From JAGXSE01 sp040757295 (GTDB lineage: Bacteria; Bacillota; PH28-bin88), in contig JBFLXH010000002.1 of the NCBI GenBank assembly GCA_040757295.1, positions 1 through 64,000 of the forward strand: a stretch of 64,000 nt of DNA, given 5' to 3'. Positions 1 through 8,862 of this stretch are shown piece by piece (positions within the stretch are counted from its first letter, which is position 1; each line of letters opens with the position of its first letter). The notes beneath the pieces are model-generated. The model had not been told where the DNA came from, did not search any database, and worked only from the letters and a program-made list of their open reading frames with translations. The position numbers and the translations under genes were made by a program.

Positions 1-126
1 TTGGCTTCAGAGGGGGATTGTGACCCCCGCTGAAGCTTAGAGCCAGTTAATGCAATGGCGTAGCCGCTCTTATCCCACCGCTTTAAAGAAGCGGGGGTAT
101 TAGAGCGGGTAGCCATATGTGATAAA
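1..126 (+). repeat. Structured repeat element, copy 1 (5' end cut by window)
   Basis: First of three copies of a structured element (others at 23791-23934 and 44669-44885). A long hairpin with arms GCTTCAG/CTGAAGC is followed by the shared core AGAGCCAGTTAAT, a GGCGTAGCCGCTCTTA segment, a short variable hairpin (CCGCTT/AAGCGG) and the tail AGAGCGGGTAGCCAT.TGTGATAAA. The 5' arm AACTGGGTCT seen in the other copies would lie left of the window edge. The element ends about 75 nt before the CoA-transferase start. The RNA family is not recognised; it may be a cis-regulatory RNA or a mobile repeat. Confidence 0.7.
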
Positions 127-200
127 AAATTGTCTTTAGGCAGGAAAAATTTTTCCCGCCGTCGAAGCCTCTGATTAAAATTTGAACTGGAGGGGTTAGG

Positions 201-1406
201 ATGGAGGACAACAGTCTTCCTTTAAAAGGTCTGAAGGTGCTGGATATCGCCACCATGATGGCGGCACCTTGGGCAGCCACCTACATGGGGGATTTCGGGG
301 CCGATGTGATAAAAATCGAACACCCGGTTACAGGGGATAATACAAGAAAGTTTGGCGCTGTAAAAGACGGGAAAGGCATCTATTGGAAATCCCTTTCCCG
401 CAATAAAAAATGTATCACTCTGGAACTTAAAAAACCGGAAGGAAAGGAACTATTTTTAAAACTGGTCAATTGGGCCGATATACTGATTGAAAACTTTCGG
501 CCGGGAACAATGGAGAAATGGGGCTTGGGCTGGGAGGTTCTCAGCGCTGTCAACCCTGGCTTAATCTGGCTTAGGGTGTCCGGTTTCGGCCAGGAGGGGC
601 CTTATGCTTCCAGGGGCGGTTTTGGGACGGTGGCGGAAGGAATGAGCGGTTTTGCCGCTATTAATGGTTATCCGGATGGCCCCCCAACTTTACCCCCCAT
701 AGCCCTGGCCGATGGGGTGTGCAGCGCTTTTGCCGCTTATGCCATCATGGTTGCCGTTTATGAAAGAGATGTCCTTGGGAGCAAAAAGGGCCAAGTAATT
801 GACATTTCCCTTTATGAGCCCCTGATGCGGTTAATGGAGGTCTCCCTTTTAGAATACAGTGTCCTCGGCCTAATTCCCCAAAGAATGGGCAACAGGATTG
901 CTTCTTCTGCTCCCCGCAATAGTTACAGGACCAATGAAGGAAAATGGATCTGCCTGTCGGGCAGTTCCCAGCCGATTGCCGAAAACGTATTCAAAGCTAT
1001 CGGGCGGCCTGATTTAATTAGTGATCCACGGTTTTGCGACAATCCCAGCCGAGTGAAAAATGTGGATGAGCTGGACGCTATCATCGGAGAGTGGATAGGT
1101 AGACACTCTCTGAATGAAGTCGTTGAACGGTTTATGGAGGCAGGAGCTGTGGTCGGCCCTATCTATGAAGTTGATCAAATCTTTGCGGATGAGCACATCA
1201 AGTACCGGGAATCGCTGGTGCAGGTTCCAGACGAGGACTTTGGCACAATTACCATGCCCAACGTTTTTGCCAAGTTTTCCCGGACACCGGGCAAAATACA
1301 GTTTTCCGGGGAGGACAAAGGAGCCCATAACCAGGAAATCTATTGCGGTTTGCTGGGCATGTCTCTTGAAGAATTAAGCGAACTGCAGAGGAAAGAAGTT
1401 ATTTAA
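201..1406 (+). CDS. Class III (CaiB/BaiF, formyl-CoA transferase type) CoA-transferase
   Basis: This 401-residue protein has the usual length of family III CoA-transferases, which move CoA between acyl-CoA and a free carboxylic acid in the cytosol through an aspartyl-CoA thioester. The N-terminal GLKVLDIATMMAAPWAA, the VSGFGQEGPYA segment and the aspartate in LADGVCSAF (about residue 171, matching the catalytic Asp near 169 of the family) are all visible. The ATG is preceded by GGAGGGG. The CitE-like lyase starts 18 nt downstream, so the pair is co-transcribed: the transferase probably makes the CoA ester that the lyase splits, as in itaconate/citramalate or malyl-CoA pathways. The family is sure; the acid is unknown. 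Confidence 0.93.
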   Translation: MEDNSLPLKGLKVLDIATMMAAPWAATYMGDFGADVIKIEHPVTGDNTRKFGAVKDGKGIYWKSLSRNKKCITLELKKPEGKELFLKLVNWADILIENFRPGTMEKWGLGWEVLSAVNPGLIWLRVSGFGQEGPYASRGGFGTVAEGMSGFAAINGYPDGPPTLPPIALADGVCSAFAAYAIMVAVYERDVLGSKKGQVIDISLYEPLMRLMEVSLLEYSVLGLIPQRMGNRIASSAPRNSYRTNEGKWICLSGSSQPIAENVFKAIGRPDLISDPRFCDNPSRVKNVDELDAIIGEWIGRHSLNEVVERFMEAGAVVGPIYEVDQIFADEHIKYRESLVQVPDEDFGTITMPNVFAKFSRTPGKIQFSGEDKGAHNQEIYCGLLGMSLEELSELQRKEVI

Positions 1407-1423
1407 GCCGGGGGGATTTTCAA

Positions 1424-2305
1424 ATGGAACTCATCCGCACGTTTTTGTTCACACCGGGTAACAACCAAATCCGGGTAGAAAAGGCTTATGGCCTTGGCGC
1501 AGATGCCGTGATATTGGATTTGGAAGATGCAGTGGCTGTCAGTGAAAAGAAGGCGGCCCGGCAGATGGTTAAGGCTGTTTTGGCCAAGCCAAGAAATGCC
1601 AGTACTTATGTTCGGGTAAACTCCCTGACAACCGATTTCTTTTATGGGGACCTGGTGGAAGTGATTCAGCCGGGTCTGGACGGAATAATCCTGCCGAAAT
1701 CAGAAACAGCCGGGGACGTTCGGAAAGTGGATTGGCTCATTTCGCTGCTGGAGCAGGAAAGTGGCCTACCGGCGGGAAAAATCGATTTAATCCCTCTTGT
1801 GGAAAGTGCGGCAGGAGTGCTTAACGCTAAAGAGATTGCGGCTACCTGTTCTAGGGTCTCCCGGTTGGCCTTTGGCGCAATGGACTACACTTTGGATATT
1901 GGCACAAGCTGTTCCAAAGCCGGGAGCGAACTTTTTTACGCCCGGGCTCAGTTGGTTGCAGCTTCGAGGGCTGCCGGCATCCAGCCCCCGGTGGATACCG
2001 TCTATCCTGATATTAGGGATTTGGACGGTCTCTTGGCTGAAACCCAGACCGTTAAACAGTTAGGCTTTTTCGGCAAGATGGTCATTCATCCCAACCAGAT
2101 TGACCCTGTTAACAAAGTATTTTCCCCAACCGAAGAAGAGATTGCCTTTGCCAGCAAAGTAGCTGCGGCCTTTGACCAGGCTGAGGCGCAAGGAACCGCT
2201 TCTATCCAGTTGGAGGGAAAGTTTATTGATTACCCGATAGCCATGCGGGCAAAAAGAGCCCTGCAGTTGGCCGCAGCCATTGCCGCCAAAAAGCCCAAGG
2301 AATAA
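1424..2305 (+). CDS. HpcH/HpaI-family CoA-ester lyase (CitE / citramalyl- or malyl-CoA lyase-like)
   Basis: This 293-residue TIM-barrel protein belongs to the CitE/malyl-CoA lyase family, which cleaves 3-hydroxyacyl-CoA thioesters such as malyl-CoA or citramalyl-CoA into acetyl-CoA or propionyl-CoA plus a 2-oxoacid, using Mg2+. Motifs seen: VILDLEDAV, YVRVNS, IILPKSE, the metal-binding Glu in LIPLVESAAGV, the Asp region LAFGAMDYTLDIG and the C-terminal GKMVIHPNQI. The length fits stand-alone lyases better than the citrate lyase beta subunit, and no citF or citD lies nearby. Its partner is the CoA-transferase just upstream, and a terminator hairpin follows 13 nt after the stop. Malyl-CoA versus citramalyl-CoA specificity cannot be decided here. 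Confidence 0.9.
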   Translation: MELIRTFLFTPGNNQIRVEKAYGLGADAVILDLEDAVAVSEKKAARQMVKAVLAKPRNASTYVRVNSLTTDFFYGDLVEVIQPGLDGIILPKSETAGDVRKVDWLISLLEQESGLPAGKIDLIPLVESAAGVLNAKEIAATCSRVSRLAFGAMDYTLDIGTSCSKAGSELFYARAQLVAASRAAGIQPPVDTVYPDIRDLDGLLAETQTVKQLGFFGKMVIHPNQIDPVNKVFSPTEEEIAFASKVAAAFDQAEAQGTASIQLEGKFIDYPIAMRAKRALQLAAAIAAKKPKE

Positions 2306-2317
2306 ATGATTAGCGTA

Positions 2318-2348
2318 ATAGCGGGAGGAATGCCCTCCCGCTATTTTT
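2318..2348 (+). terminator. Rho-independent terminator after the lyase gene
   Basis: Perfect stem GCGGGAGG / CCTCCCGC (extended by ATA/TAT) with a short loop, followed by CTATTTTTAT. It closes the CoA-transferase/lyase transcript. Confidence 0.85.
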
Positions 2349-2590
2349 ATGTTCGCCCGGCATGGACGAGAGCTTGTGGTGAACCACAAAGAAAGGCTAT
2401 TAAAGATTATCCATTGGCTCAATCCTAAATCGTGCTTTAACCAATCAATATCTCGTTAATATGGGTTTCGTAAGTATGTCCCAAAGGTATTCACTAGTAT
2501 TGATGGTGAACCGTCGAATACCACAAGGTATGTACTGTACGGTAGTGTAGGAGGGTCGGCGGTTAATCATCGGCCCTATCTTAATCTTTG
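2349..2590 (+). mobile_element. Decayed, internally deleted group II intron remnant
   Basis: Directly after the terminator T-run the sequence reads GTTCGCCCGGCATGG, close to the GTGCGCCCGGCATGG 5' end common in bacterial group II introns. Near 2503-2585 it reads GGTGAACCGTCGAATACC, GGTAT, GTACGGTAGTGT and GGTTAATC. This resembles the domain V/VI end that I recall as GAACCGCCGTATACC...GTACGGTGGTGT...GGTTAATC. Several pairs of the domain V helix are broken and no reverse transcriptase remains, so only about 240 nt of both ends survive. Insertion right behind a terminator hairpin recalls class C introns. The call rests on remembered consensus, not on a search. Confidence 0.6.
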
Positions 2591-2736
2591 ATAGGCTCAT
2601 CAGAAAATAATCGGTAGGCCTAGCCTTTATTACTCCTCCAAGTGGCTACAATATCTTTGCTGTTGCTCAATGAATAAAGGCAATATACACAAAAATATTT
2701 TTTTGCACAAGCAAGGAAAAATCCGTCATATGCAGA

Positions 2737-2745
2737 ATATAATGA
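2737..2745 (+). promoter_or_regulatory. Possible -10 element of the GntR gene
   Basis: A TATAAT box (in AATATAATG) lies about 50 nt ahead of the regulator start. No good -35 box is seen 17 nt upstream, so the promoter may need an activator or be weak. Just downstream the run CATATCCAGTAGCCAATATCC contains direct repeats of ATATCC that could be an operator. Confidence 0.35.
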
Positions 2746-2794
2746 CCATATCCAGTAGCCAATATCCTGTATCCAATCTTGAGGGGGAGTTAAG

Positions 2795-3454
2795 ATGGAG
2801 ATTTTTTCGCTAGACAGGCGGCCAGTCCACGAACAGGTTTATGATCTGCTAAGAAATGCCATACTGAACGGTGAGATAAGACCGGGGGAACGGCTGCTGC
2901 AGGACGATTTGGCTAAAAGGTTCGGCATAAGCAGAATGCCAATTCGAGACGCGCTTCGCCTGCTTGAGGCGGACAAATTAGTAGTAAGTGTACCAAATAA
3001 AGGTTTTATGGTATCAGATTTTGGAGAGGAGGAGTTAAACGATACATTTTTCGTTAGAAGTATTTTAGAACGGGAAGCAGTTTTGTTGGCGGTTCCTAAT
3101 ATTACCGAAGAAGCTGTAAAAGCTTTGGAATGTTTAGTGCAAGAAATGGATCAGTGTCTAGAGGAGAGGGACTTGGGGAAGCTAACCCGACTTAACAAGG
3201 AATTCCATTCGGTAATCTATAGAGGTGTCCCATCCCAGTGCTTGTTGGGTATTATCAGGAATTTATGGGATAACTTCCCCCGCTATGCTATGCTGTCTAC
3301 GCTTGAGCTTGCAGAAAAATCGCAAGAGGCACATCGAGCAATCCTGGAGGCAATAAAAAAGGGCGATAGCGTTAAGGCGAGCAGGGTGATGGAAAATCAT
3401 ATTCTTGCTGCTGGAAAAGCTTATGCTGCGAGAAAAGAATTGAAAGGAGGTTAA
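2795..3454 (+). CDS. GntR-family transcriptional regulator (FadR/FCD subfamily)
   Basis: This 219-residue protein has an N-terminal winged helix (about residues 8-75; RDAILNGEIRPGERLLQDDLA and FGISRMPIRDALRLLEADKL regions) and a C-terminal all-helical FCD ligand domain with the usual RSILEREAV and FHSVIYRG segments. FCD regulators usually bind small organic acids and repress catabolic operons. The start ATG has GAGGGGGAG before it. The glycyl radical enzyme follows with almost no gap, so this is most likely the local, substrate-responsive regulator of the GRE/TRAP/AOR operon. Whether it also controls the CoA-transferase/lyase pair upstream cannot be told. Confidence 0.92.
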   Translation: MEIFSLDRRPVHEQVYDLLRNAILNGEIRPGERLLQDDLAKRFGISRMPIRDALRLLEADKLVVSVPNKGFMVSDFGEEELNDTFFVRSILEREAVLLAVPNITEEAVKALECLVQEMDQCLEERDLGKLTRLNKEFHSVIYRGVPSQCLLGIIRNLWDNFPRYAMLSTLELAEKSQEAHRAILEAIKKGDSVKASRVMENHILAAGKAYAARKELKGG

Positions 3455-3458
3455 AGTG

Positions 3459-5849
3459 ATGCGATTGGAAACTGTTAACTTGACAGGAAAAGCACGAGAG
3501 CGGATTGAGCGTTTGCGGGAAACGGTCCTGAACAGTATGCCTGAGATTTGCATCGAACGAGCTGTTGCCTATACCGATATATATAAGGCTTATGAAGCCC
3601 TGCCACAAATCACTAAGAGATCCCTCGCCTTTGAAAAATTCCTCGAAACCATTCCTATTTATATCCGGCCGGACGAGCTTATTGTAGGGGCAGAAGGGCC
3701 TGTATCAGGGAGTGTGCATGTTTTTCCGGAGATAGCAAGCGAATGGATTGAGGAGGAGTTGGAATTATTTGAACAGCGGCCACCACATTCCCGGTTTGTT
3801 CTTTCTGCGGAAAGCAAGGAAAAGCTAAGAGAGCTATTACCTTATTGGCGGGGTAGGGCTGTGGTGGATAGGGGCTTAGGACTATTTCCCCCAGAGGTAA
3901 AAAGCTTTGTGGAAACTGGAGTATTCGCTTCAGTCTCGGGGTTGGTGCTCGGACTAGGTCACCTAATCCCAAATTACAGCTTAATACTGGAAAAAGGATT
4001 AAATAGTGTAATTGAAGACATTAGAATTAAGAAAGAAAACTTAAATCCGGCCAACCCAGCACAGTTTGAAGCAATCCTGTTTTATGATGCTGCTGAAAGG
4101 ACGTGCAAGGCAGTAATCCGCCTGGCTGAAAGATACAGCCAAAGAGCAAACGAACTGGCCGCTGTGGAGGAGAATACCGAGAGAAGAAATGAATTGATAC
4201 GCATTTCGGCTATCTGTTCCCGTGTTCCGGCAAAACCCGCAGAAACCTTCTATGAGGCTCTGCAGAGTTTTTGGCTGGTACACATGGCGATTATGCTGGA
4301 GTCTAATGGCGCAGGTGTTTCGCCTGGCCGCTTTGATCAATACATCTATTCATTTTTATCAAAAGATATTGCAGGAAAAAGAATTGACTACCCGCAGGCT
4401 TTGGAGCTGTTGGAGTGCCTGTGGATAAAATTCAACGAGATGAACCGTCTGATGAATCAAGGCTTGACCGATCTCATTCAATCATATCCCTCTCGCCAGA
4501 ACCTGGTCTTAGGAGGCTTAACAAAAGACGGTGACGACGCGACTAATGAACTGTCCTATTTATGTCTGAAAGCTACGGCAGATATTAAGTTTCCGCAGCC
4601 TTCATTATCTGTCCGGTATCACATGAATAGCCCGGACCAGTTCATGATCGATGTTGCCAAGGTAATTCGCTTAGGATTGGGATTGCCAGCTCTTTATAAC
4701 GATGAGGCACATATTCCTGCTCTTATGAGTAGGGGTGTAGCTTTAGATGATGCTCGCAACTATGCCCTGGTAGGTTGTGTTGAGCCCGCACCTTCGGGCA
4801 AAGGTTTCCCTAATGCCGCGGGTTCCAAGTTTAATTTCCCGAAATGCCTGGAATTAACTCTTGGTAACGGTGTTGATCCTGTTTCGGGAAACAAGATAGG
4901 GCTGGAAACTGGGAAGGACTTTGATAGATTTGAGGAATTCTTCGCTGCCTATAAGGTTCAAATAGTCTATGCTATAAAACAATTGGTTGTAGCAGAGAAC
5001 GTAATTGAAATGGCCCATCGGGAACTGGCTCCGCTACCCTGGCTTTCAATATTGGTCGAGGGTTGTATTGAACAGGGTAAGGAGGTGCTGGCAGGGGGAG
5101 CAAGATACAACTTTACCGGTCCCCAGGGAGTAGGATTAGCGACAATTGCCGATTCTTTAGCCGTTATCAAGAAACTGGTGTTTGAAGAGCGGAAAACCAC
5201 GTTGGCAGAGCTAAGGCAAATGTTAAGTACAAACTTTGCCGACAACGAAAGATACAGGCAAATGTTAATCAATCTGGCTCCTAAGTTCGGAAATGATGAC
5301 GATTATGTGGATATGCTTGCCAGAGAAGCAATGGAAATTTATGCCTTAGAATTGGAGAAATATATTAACCCTCGCGGTGGGCCGTTCCATGCTGGCATGT
5401 TCCCTGCCAGTGCGAATGTATCCTTGGGATTATTGGTAGGTGCTACCCCAGATGGAAGATATGCAGGTGAACCCCTCCCGGATGGTATATCACCCGTCCA
5501 GGGGCGTGATTCTCATGGGATGACTGCTGTGTTCAACTCTGTTGCTAAGCTTAACCACCTTAGGACGTCTAACGGGACTCTGCTGAATCAAAAGATTCAC
5601 CCGGCAGTACTTGAATCTGAGGAAGGCTTAAAGAAATTGGTGATGGCAACCAGAGCTTTTTTCGCCAGGCGATCGATGCATGTTCAGTATAATGTTGTAT
5701 CTTCAGAGATGCTGAGGGACGCTCAACTTAACCCGGATAAATACCGGGGATTAGTAGTAAGGGTTTCAGGATGGAGTGCCTTTTGGGCAAGCATTGACAA
5801 GGCCTTGCAAGACGAGATTATTAGCCGAACCGAACACAGGGCTATTTGA
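3459..5849 (+). CDS. Glycyl radical enzyme of the diol dehydratase/lyase type (PFL-like), substrate unknown
   Basis: This protein of about 796 residues has the pyruvate formate-lyase barrel and the C-terminal glycyl radical loop VRVSGWSAFW (Gly near 771). The active-site loop reads LVGCVEPA, giving thiyl Cys about 440 and general base Glu about 442. The Cys-x-Glu pair is typical of glycerol/propanediol dehydratases, choline and isethionate lyases and hydroxyproline dehydratase, and is absent from true PFL, which has two adjacent Cys. In place of the NGHS segment of glycerol dehydratases it has NGAGVSPGRFDQ (about 284-295), so the substrate pocket differs. An AAAGGAGG site fits the ATG at 3459 better than the GTG at 3456. 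Its activase is encoded at 8852. Likely function: radical elimination that yields an aldehyde or ketone. Confidence 0.93.
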   Translation: MRLETVNLTGKARERIERLRETVLNSMPEICIERAVAYTDIYKAYEALPQITKRSLAFEKFLETIPIYIRPDELIVGAEGPVSGSVHVFPEIASEWIEEELELFEQRPPHSRFVLSAESKEKLRELLPYWRGRAVVDRGLGLFPPEVKSFVETGVFASVSGLVLGLGHLIPNYSLILEKGLNSVIEDIRIKKENLNPANPAQFEAILFYDAAERTCKAVIRLAERYSQRANELAAVEENTERRNELIRISAICSRVPAKPAETFYEALQSFWLVHMAIMLESNGAGVSPGRFDQYIYSFLSKDIAGKRIDYPQALELLECLWIKFNEMNRLMNQGLTDLIQSYPSRQNLVLGGLTKDGDDATNELSYLCLKATADIKFPQPSLSVRYHMNSPDQFMIDVAKVIRLGLGLPALYNDEAHIPALMSRGVALDDARNYALVGCVEPAPSGKGFPNAAGSKFNFPKCLELTLGNGVDPVSGNKIGLETGKDFDRFEEFFAAYKVQIVYAIKQLVVAENVIEMAHRELAPLPWLSILVEGCIEQGKEVLAGGARYNFTGPQGVGLATIADSLAVIKKLVFEERKTTLAELRQMLSTNFADNERYRQMLINLAPKFGNDDDYVDMLAREAMEIYALELEKYINPRGGPFHAGMFPASANVSLGLLVGATPDGRYAGEPLPDGISPVQGRDSHGMTAVFNSVAKLNHLRTSNGTLLNQKIHPAVLESEEGLKKLVMATRAFFARRSMHVQYNVVSSEMLRDAQLNPDKYRGLVVRVSGWSAFWASIDKALQDEIISRTEHRAI

Positions 5850-5940
5850 TTTTTGTTTTTTCGAAGGAGGGGGTGGTAGATAGGGGTTAATTTTTTTTAA
5901 TGTTTTAGCCAGCAGAACTTAAGGTGAGGAGGAGGAAAGA

Positions 5941-6987
5941 ATGTTCATGGGTTCAAAAAGAAAATGGATGTCATTGCTGATATTGGTCATTTTGGTGATT
6001 GTTTCTATCGCCCTTGGTGGATGTGGAGCCAAAAAAGAAGAACCAAAACCTGCTACTAAGGAAGAAGTTAAACCAATTACTCTGCGGCTGGCCCATTATG
6101 CAGCCGAGTCTCACCCCCTAGGACAGGCGGCAAAGTTTTTTGGCAAAAACGCAGAGGAGAAGAGTCAGGGACGTCTTAAAGTGGAAATATTCCCGGCAAA
6201 CAGCCTGGGAGCACCACAGGAGATTGCCGAGCAAGTTCGTATAGGCACTCTAGATATGTCTCTAAACACAGGTGGACAATTAAGTCAGTATGTTCCCCAG
6301 TACATGGCTATCCAACTTCCCTTTATCTGGACCGGCCCGCAACATGTTTATCGGGTGTTAGACGGGGAAGGAGGGCAATTGCTGGCTGATTTGGCAGCTA
6401 AGCAAAACTTCCTGGTATTATCCAACTGGGATTGGGGTTTCAGGCATTTCACCAACAGCAAAAGACCCATTAATACTCCCGATGACCTAAAAGGGCTGAA
6501 GATGCGGGTTCCGCCTGAAAAGGCTATGGAAGCTTCCTTGCGGGCATTAGGTGCCATTCCAACCACTGTTAGCTATTCCGAACTTTATATGGCCCTGTCT
6601 CAAGGAGTGGTAGATGGCCAGGAAAACCCCTTATTGGCCATTTACACGGATAAGTTCTTCGAACCTAATAAGCATGTGGCCTTGGTGGGTTACATGTACA
6701 ACAACGCTATTCATCTCATCAGTAAAAACGCCTGGGATAAAATGCCAGATGACTTGCGGAAGATTGTAAAACAGGCGAGCGAAGAAGCTCGTGATTATAT
6801 GCGGAAGCAAATGAACGACAAGGATGCGGATATCACCAAGGAACTCGAAGCAAAAGGCGTTCAATTTACCCGACCGGATCCTGCTCCATTTAAGAAAGCT
6901 GTAGAACCAGCCGTGGCTGAACTAGTCAAATCCATTGGTGATGATTTCTATCAAAAATGGATAGTAGCAGTGGAAAAAGCAAAATAA
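5941..6987 (+). CDS. dctP: TRAP transporter periplasmic-type substrate-binding lipoprotein (DctP family)
   Basis: This 348-residue protein starts with a basic N-terminus, a hydrophobic segment and the lipobox ALGGC (Cys near 29), so it is exported and lipid-anchored. The mature part is a DctP fold: LRLAHYAAESHPLGQAA, the LKGLKMRVP segment with the Arg that usually clamps a substrate carboxylate, and GVVDGQENPL. Such proteins bind organic or sulfonic acid anions and deliver them to the M/Q membrane subunits encoded next. AGGAGGAGG precedes the start. The presence of a carboxylate-type TRAP system implies that the GRE substrate is an anion. Confidence 0.95.
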   Translation: MFMGSKRKWMSLLILVILVIVSIALGGCGAKKEEPKPATKEEVKPITLRLAHYAAESHPLGQAAKFFGKNAEEKSQGRLKVEIFPANSLGAPQEIAEQVRIGTLDMSLNTGGQLSQYVPQYMAIQLPFIWTGPQHVYRVLDGEGGQLLADLAAKQNFLVLSNWDWGFRHFTNSKRPINTPDDLKGLKMRVPPEKAMEASLRALGAIPTTVSYSELYMALSQGVVDGQENPLLAIYTDKFFEPNKHVALVGYMYNNAIHLISKNAWDKMPDDLRKIVKQASEEARDYMRKQMNDKDADITKELEAKGVQFTRPDPAPFKKAVEPAVAELVKSIGDDFYQKWIVAVEKAK

Positions 6988-6999
6988 ATGATAGTTTTA

Positions 7000-7036
7000 G
7001 AGTCGCGGGGTGTAGTGGCGCTGCATTCCGCGACTC
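7000..7036 (+). other. Intercistronic hairpin between dctP and dctM
   Basis: Perfect 9-bp stem GAGTCGCGG / CCGCGACTC with a 19-nt loop and no T-run. It lies between the binding protein and the permease genes, where such hairpins often stabilise the upstream mRNA and give more binding protein than permease. Confidence 0.7.
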
Positions 7037-7069
7037 CTCCTCCTACTAATCTTGCGGAGGTAACGGCAC

Positions 7070-8350
7070 ATGGTAATGTTTATCGTGTTCCTTCTACTCA
7101 TTGGGGTTGGAGTACCAATAGGGTTCGGATTAAGCTTATCAGCTATTAGTTATATTTTGTATTCTGGAAATACCATGTTGCTCACTATGTTTGCCCAACG
7201 AATGTTTGCCGGGATAAGTTCTTTCCCGTTACTTGCTATTCCCTTTTTCATCCTTACCGGACTTCTGATGAACACCGGGGGAGTTACCACCCGGATTTTT
7301 AAGTTTGCTTCAAATCTAGTTGGTCACATTACTGGTGGGTTAGGCCATGTTAATGTCTTGGCAAGTATGATATTCTCAGGCATGTCCGGTTCAGCAGTTG
7401 CAGATGCTGCTGGCCTGGGAGCTATTGAAATTAAGGCTATGACCGATGCCGGTTATGATAAAGAATTCGCTGCTGCCGTTACCGCTGCTTCAGCTACAGT
7501 AGGGCCGATTATTCCGCCTAGCATTCCCTTTGTCTTATTTGGCGGGCTAACCGGGGTTTCTGTGGGCAGATTGTTCCTGGGCGGGTTTATCCCAGGTTTG
7601 CTTATGGGTCTGGGTCTAATGATTACGGTGTATATTATTTCGCACAGAAGAAAATATCCTAAAAGCCCTAGGGCCAGTTTCATTGAGGTGATCAAAAGCG
7701 GATTGGATGCCTTGCCGGCCCTTTTGGTCCCCGTGATTATTATTGGCGGCATATTAAGCGGTTTTTTCACGCCAACGGAAGCTTCGGTGGTGGCTGCTTT
7801 ATATGCCTTTCTTCTTGGGGTATTTGTTTATAAGGAAATCCACGCCCGGGATATAGGTAGTATTTTAAGAGAAACCGTAATCCATACAGTCCGGGTGATG
7901 TTTATTATCGGGGCAGCCGCATTCTTTGGCTGGATCCTCACTTACCAAGGTGTACCAAAAGCAATTACTCAAGCATTGTTGTCATTAACTGAAAACAAGT
8001 ATTTACTGCTTTTGCTGATCAATCTAATTGCCTTGGTTCTAGGATGCTTTCTGGAAAGTCTGGCCATTTTAGTCTTAGTAATTCCGGTATTTATGCCGTT
8101 GGTCTATCAGGTTGGGATCGATCCCGTTCATTTCGGTGTTACCCTAACGCTGACCTTAATGGTGGGCTTGATCACTCCCCCAGTAGGTATGTGTCTCTAC
8201 CCTGTAAGCAGCATGGCCAAAGTGCCGCTTCACCGGGTTGTTAAGGAATGTACCGGCTACTATATTGCTTTGATTTTGGTAGTGTTGTTAATCACCTTTG
8301 TTCCCTGGCTGGTTACCTTTGTGCCTAATCTCATTATGGGCCAGGCTTAG
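7070..8350 (+). CDS. dctM: TRAP transporter large permease subunit (DctM family)
   Basis: This 426-residue protein has about 12 hydrophobic segments and is the Na+-coupled transport subunit of a TRAP system. Typical motifs: ISSFPLLAIPFFILTGLLMN, MIFSGMSGSAVADAAGLG, the ATVGPIIPPSIP loop and GLITPPVGMCLY. Length is normal. CGGAGG precedes the ATG. It lies between dctP and dctQ, so the gene order is P-M-Q rather than the more common P-Q-M. Confidence 0.95.
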   Translation: MVMFIVFLLLIGVGVPIGFGLSLSAISYILYSGNTMLLTMFAQRMFAGISSFPLLAIPFFILTGLLMNTGGVTTRIFKFASNLVGHITGGLGHVNVLASMIFSGMSGSAVADAAGLGAIEIKAMTDAGYDKEFAAAVTAASATVGPIIPPSIPFVLFGGLTGVSVGRLFLGGFIPGLLMGLGLMITVYIISHRRKYPKSPRASFIEVIKSGLDALPALLVPVIIIGGILSGFFTPTEASVVAALYAFLLGVFVYKEIHARDIGSILRETVIHTVRVMFIIGAAAFFGWILTYQGVPKAITQALLSLTENKYLLLLLINLIALVLGCFLESLAILVLVIPVFMPLVYQVGIDPVHFGVTLTLTLMVGLITPPVGMCLYPVSSMAKVPLHRVVKECTGYYIALILVVLLITFVPWLVTFVPNLIMGQA

Positions 8351-8361
8351 GGGGTGGGTTT

Positions 8362-8862
8362 ATGATTTTGAAGAGAGTTGCTGAAAAAATTAATCAAGTC
8401 CTCGAAGGTATTTGTATGGTTTTTTTAGTCATGTTATTTGTTTTATTATTAAGCCAAGTCCTGGCCAGGTTTGCCAAAATCCCCACAATGAGTTGGACAG
8501 ATGAAACCATTCAGTTTTTCCTTGCCTGGTTTGTTTTTCTGGGCACGGCTGTTTTGGTGCATAAAGCCGAGCATATCAGTGTAGGATTGCTGCCTGACAG
8601 ATTGACTGGAATAATGCAAAAGCTGTTGCAGGTTTTCATTTTGATAATAATCCTGGTGGTTGCTGGATTCCTTATTTATGGGGGAAGCAATTTGGTGCAC
8701 CAAATGGCAGGCAAGAAAAGTCCTGTTTTGGACTTGCCCCAATCCTTCTGGTACCTTTCTATCCCTACCTCCGGAGTGCTGATAGCGTTTTTTTCCCTTG
8801 CAAAACTGGTTGAGAATTTAAAATTGATAAAGCGGGGAGATACAAAAGCCTATGGAGAATGA
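8362..8862 (+). CDS. dctQ: TRAP transporter small permease subunit (DctQ family)
   Basis: This 166-residue protein has four hydrophobic segments and the DctQ signature region (SWTDETIQFFLAWFVFLGTA and a HISV segment after it). It forms the small membrane subunit that pairs with DctM. AGGGGGTGGG precedes the ATG, and its 3' end overlaps the start of the activase gene by 11 nt, which ties transport and GRE activation into one transcript. Confidence 0.93.
   Translation: MILKRVAEKINQVLEGICMVFLVMLFVLLLSQVLARFAKIPTMSWTDETIQFFLAWFVFLGTAVLVHKAEHISVGLLPDRLTGIMQKLLQVFILIIILVVAGFLIYGGSNLVHQMAGKKSPVLDLPQSFWYLSIPTSGVLIAFFSLAKLVENLKLIKRGDTKAYGE

Noticed and set aside
3456..5849. Annotation of the glycyl radical enzyme as pyruvate formate-lyase
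   Set aside because: The active-site loop has Cys-x-Glu rather than the Cys-Cys pair of PFL, and the activase has the extra ferredoxin domain that PFL activase lacks.
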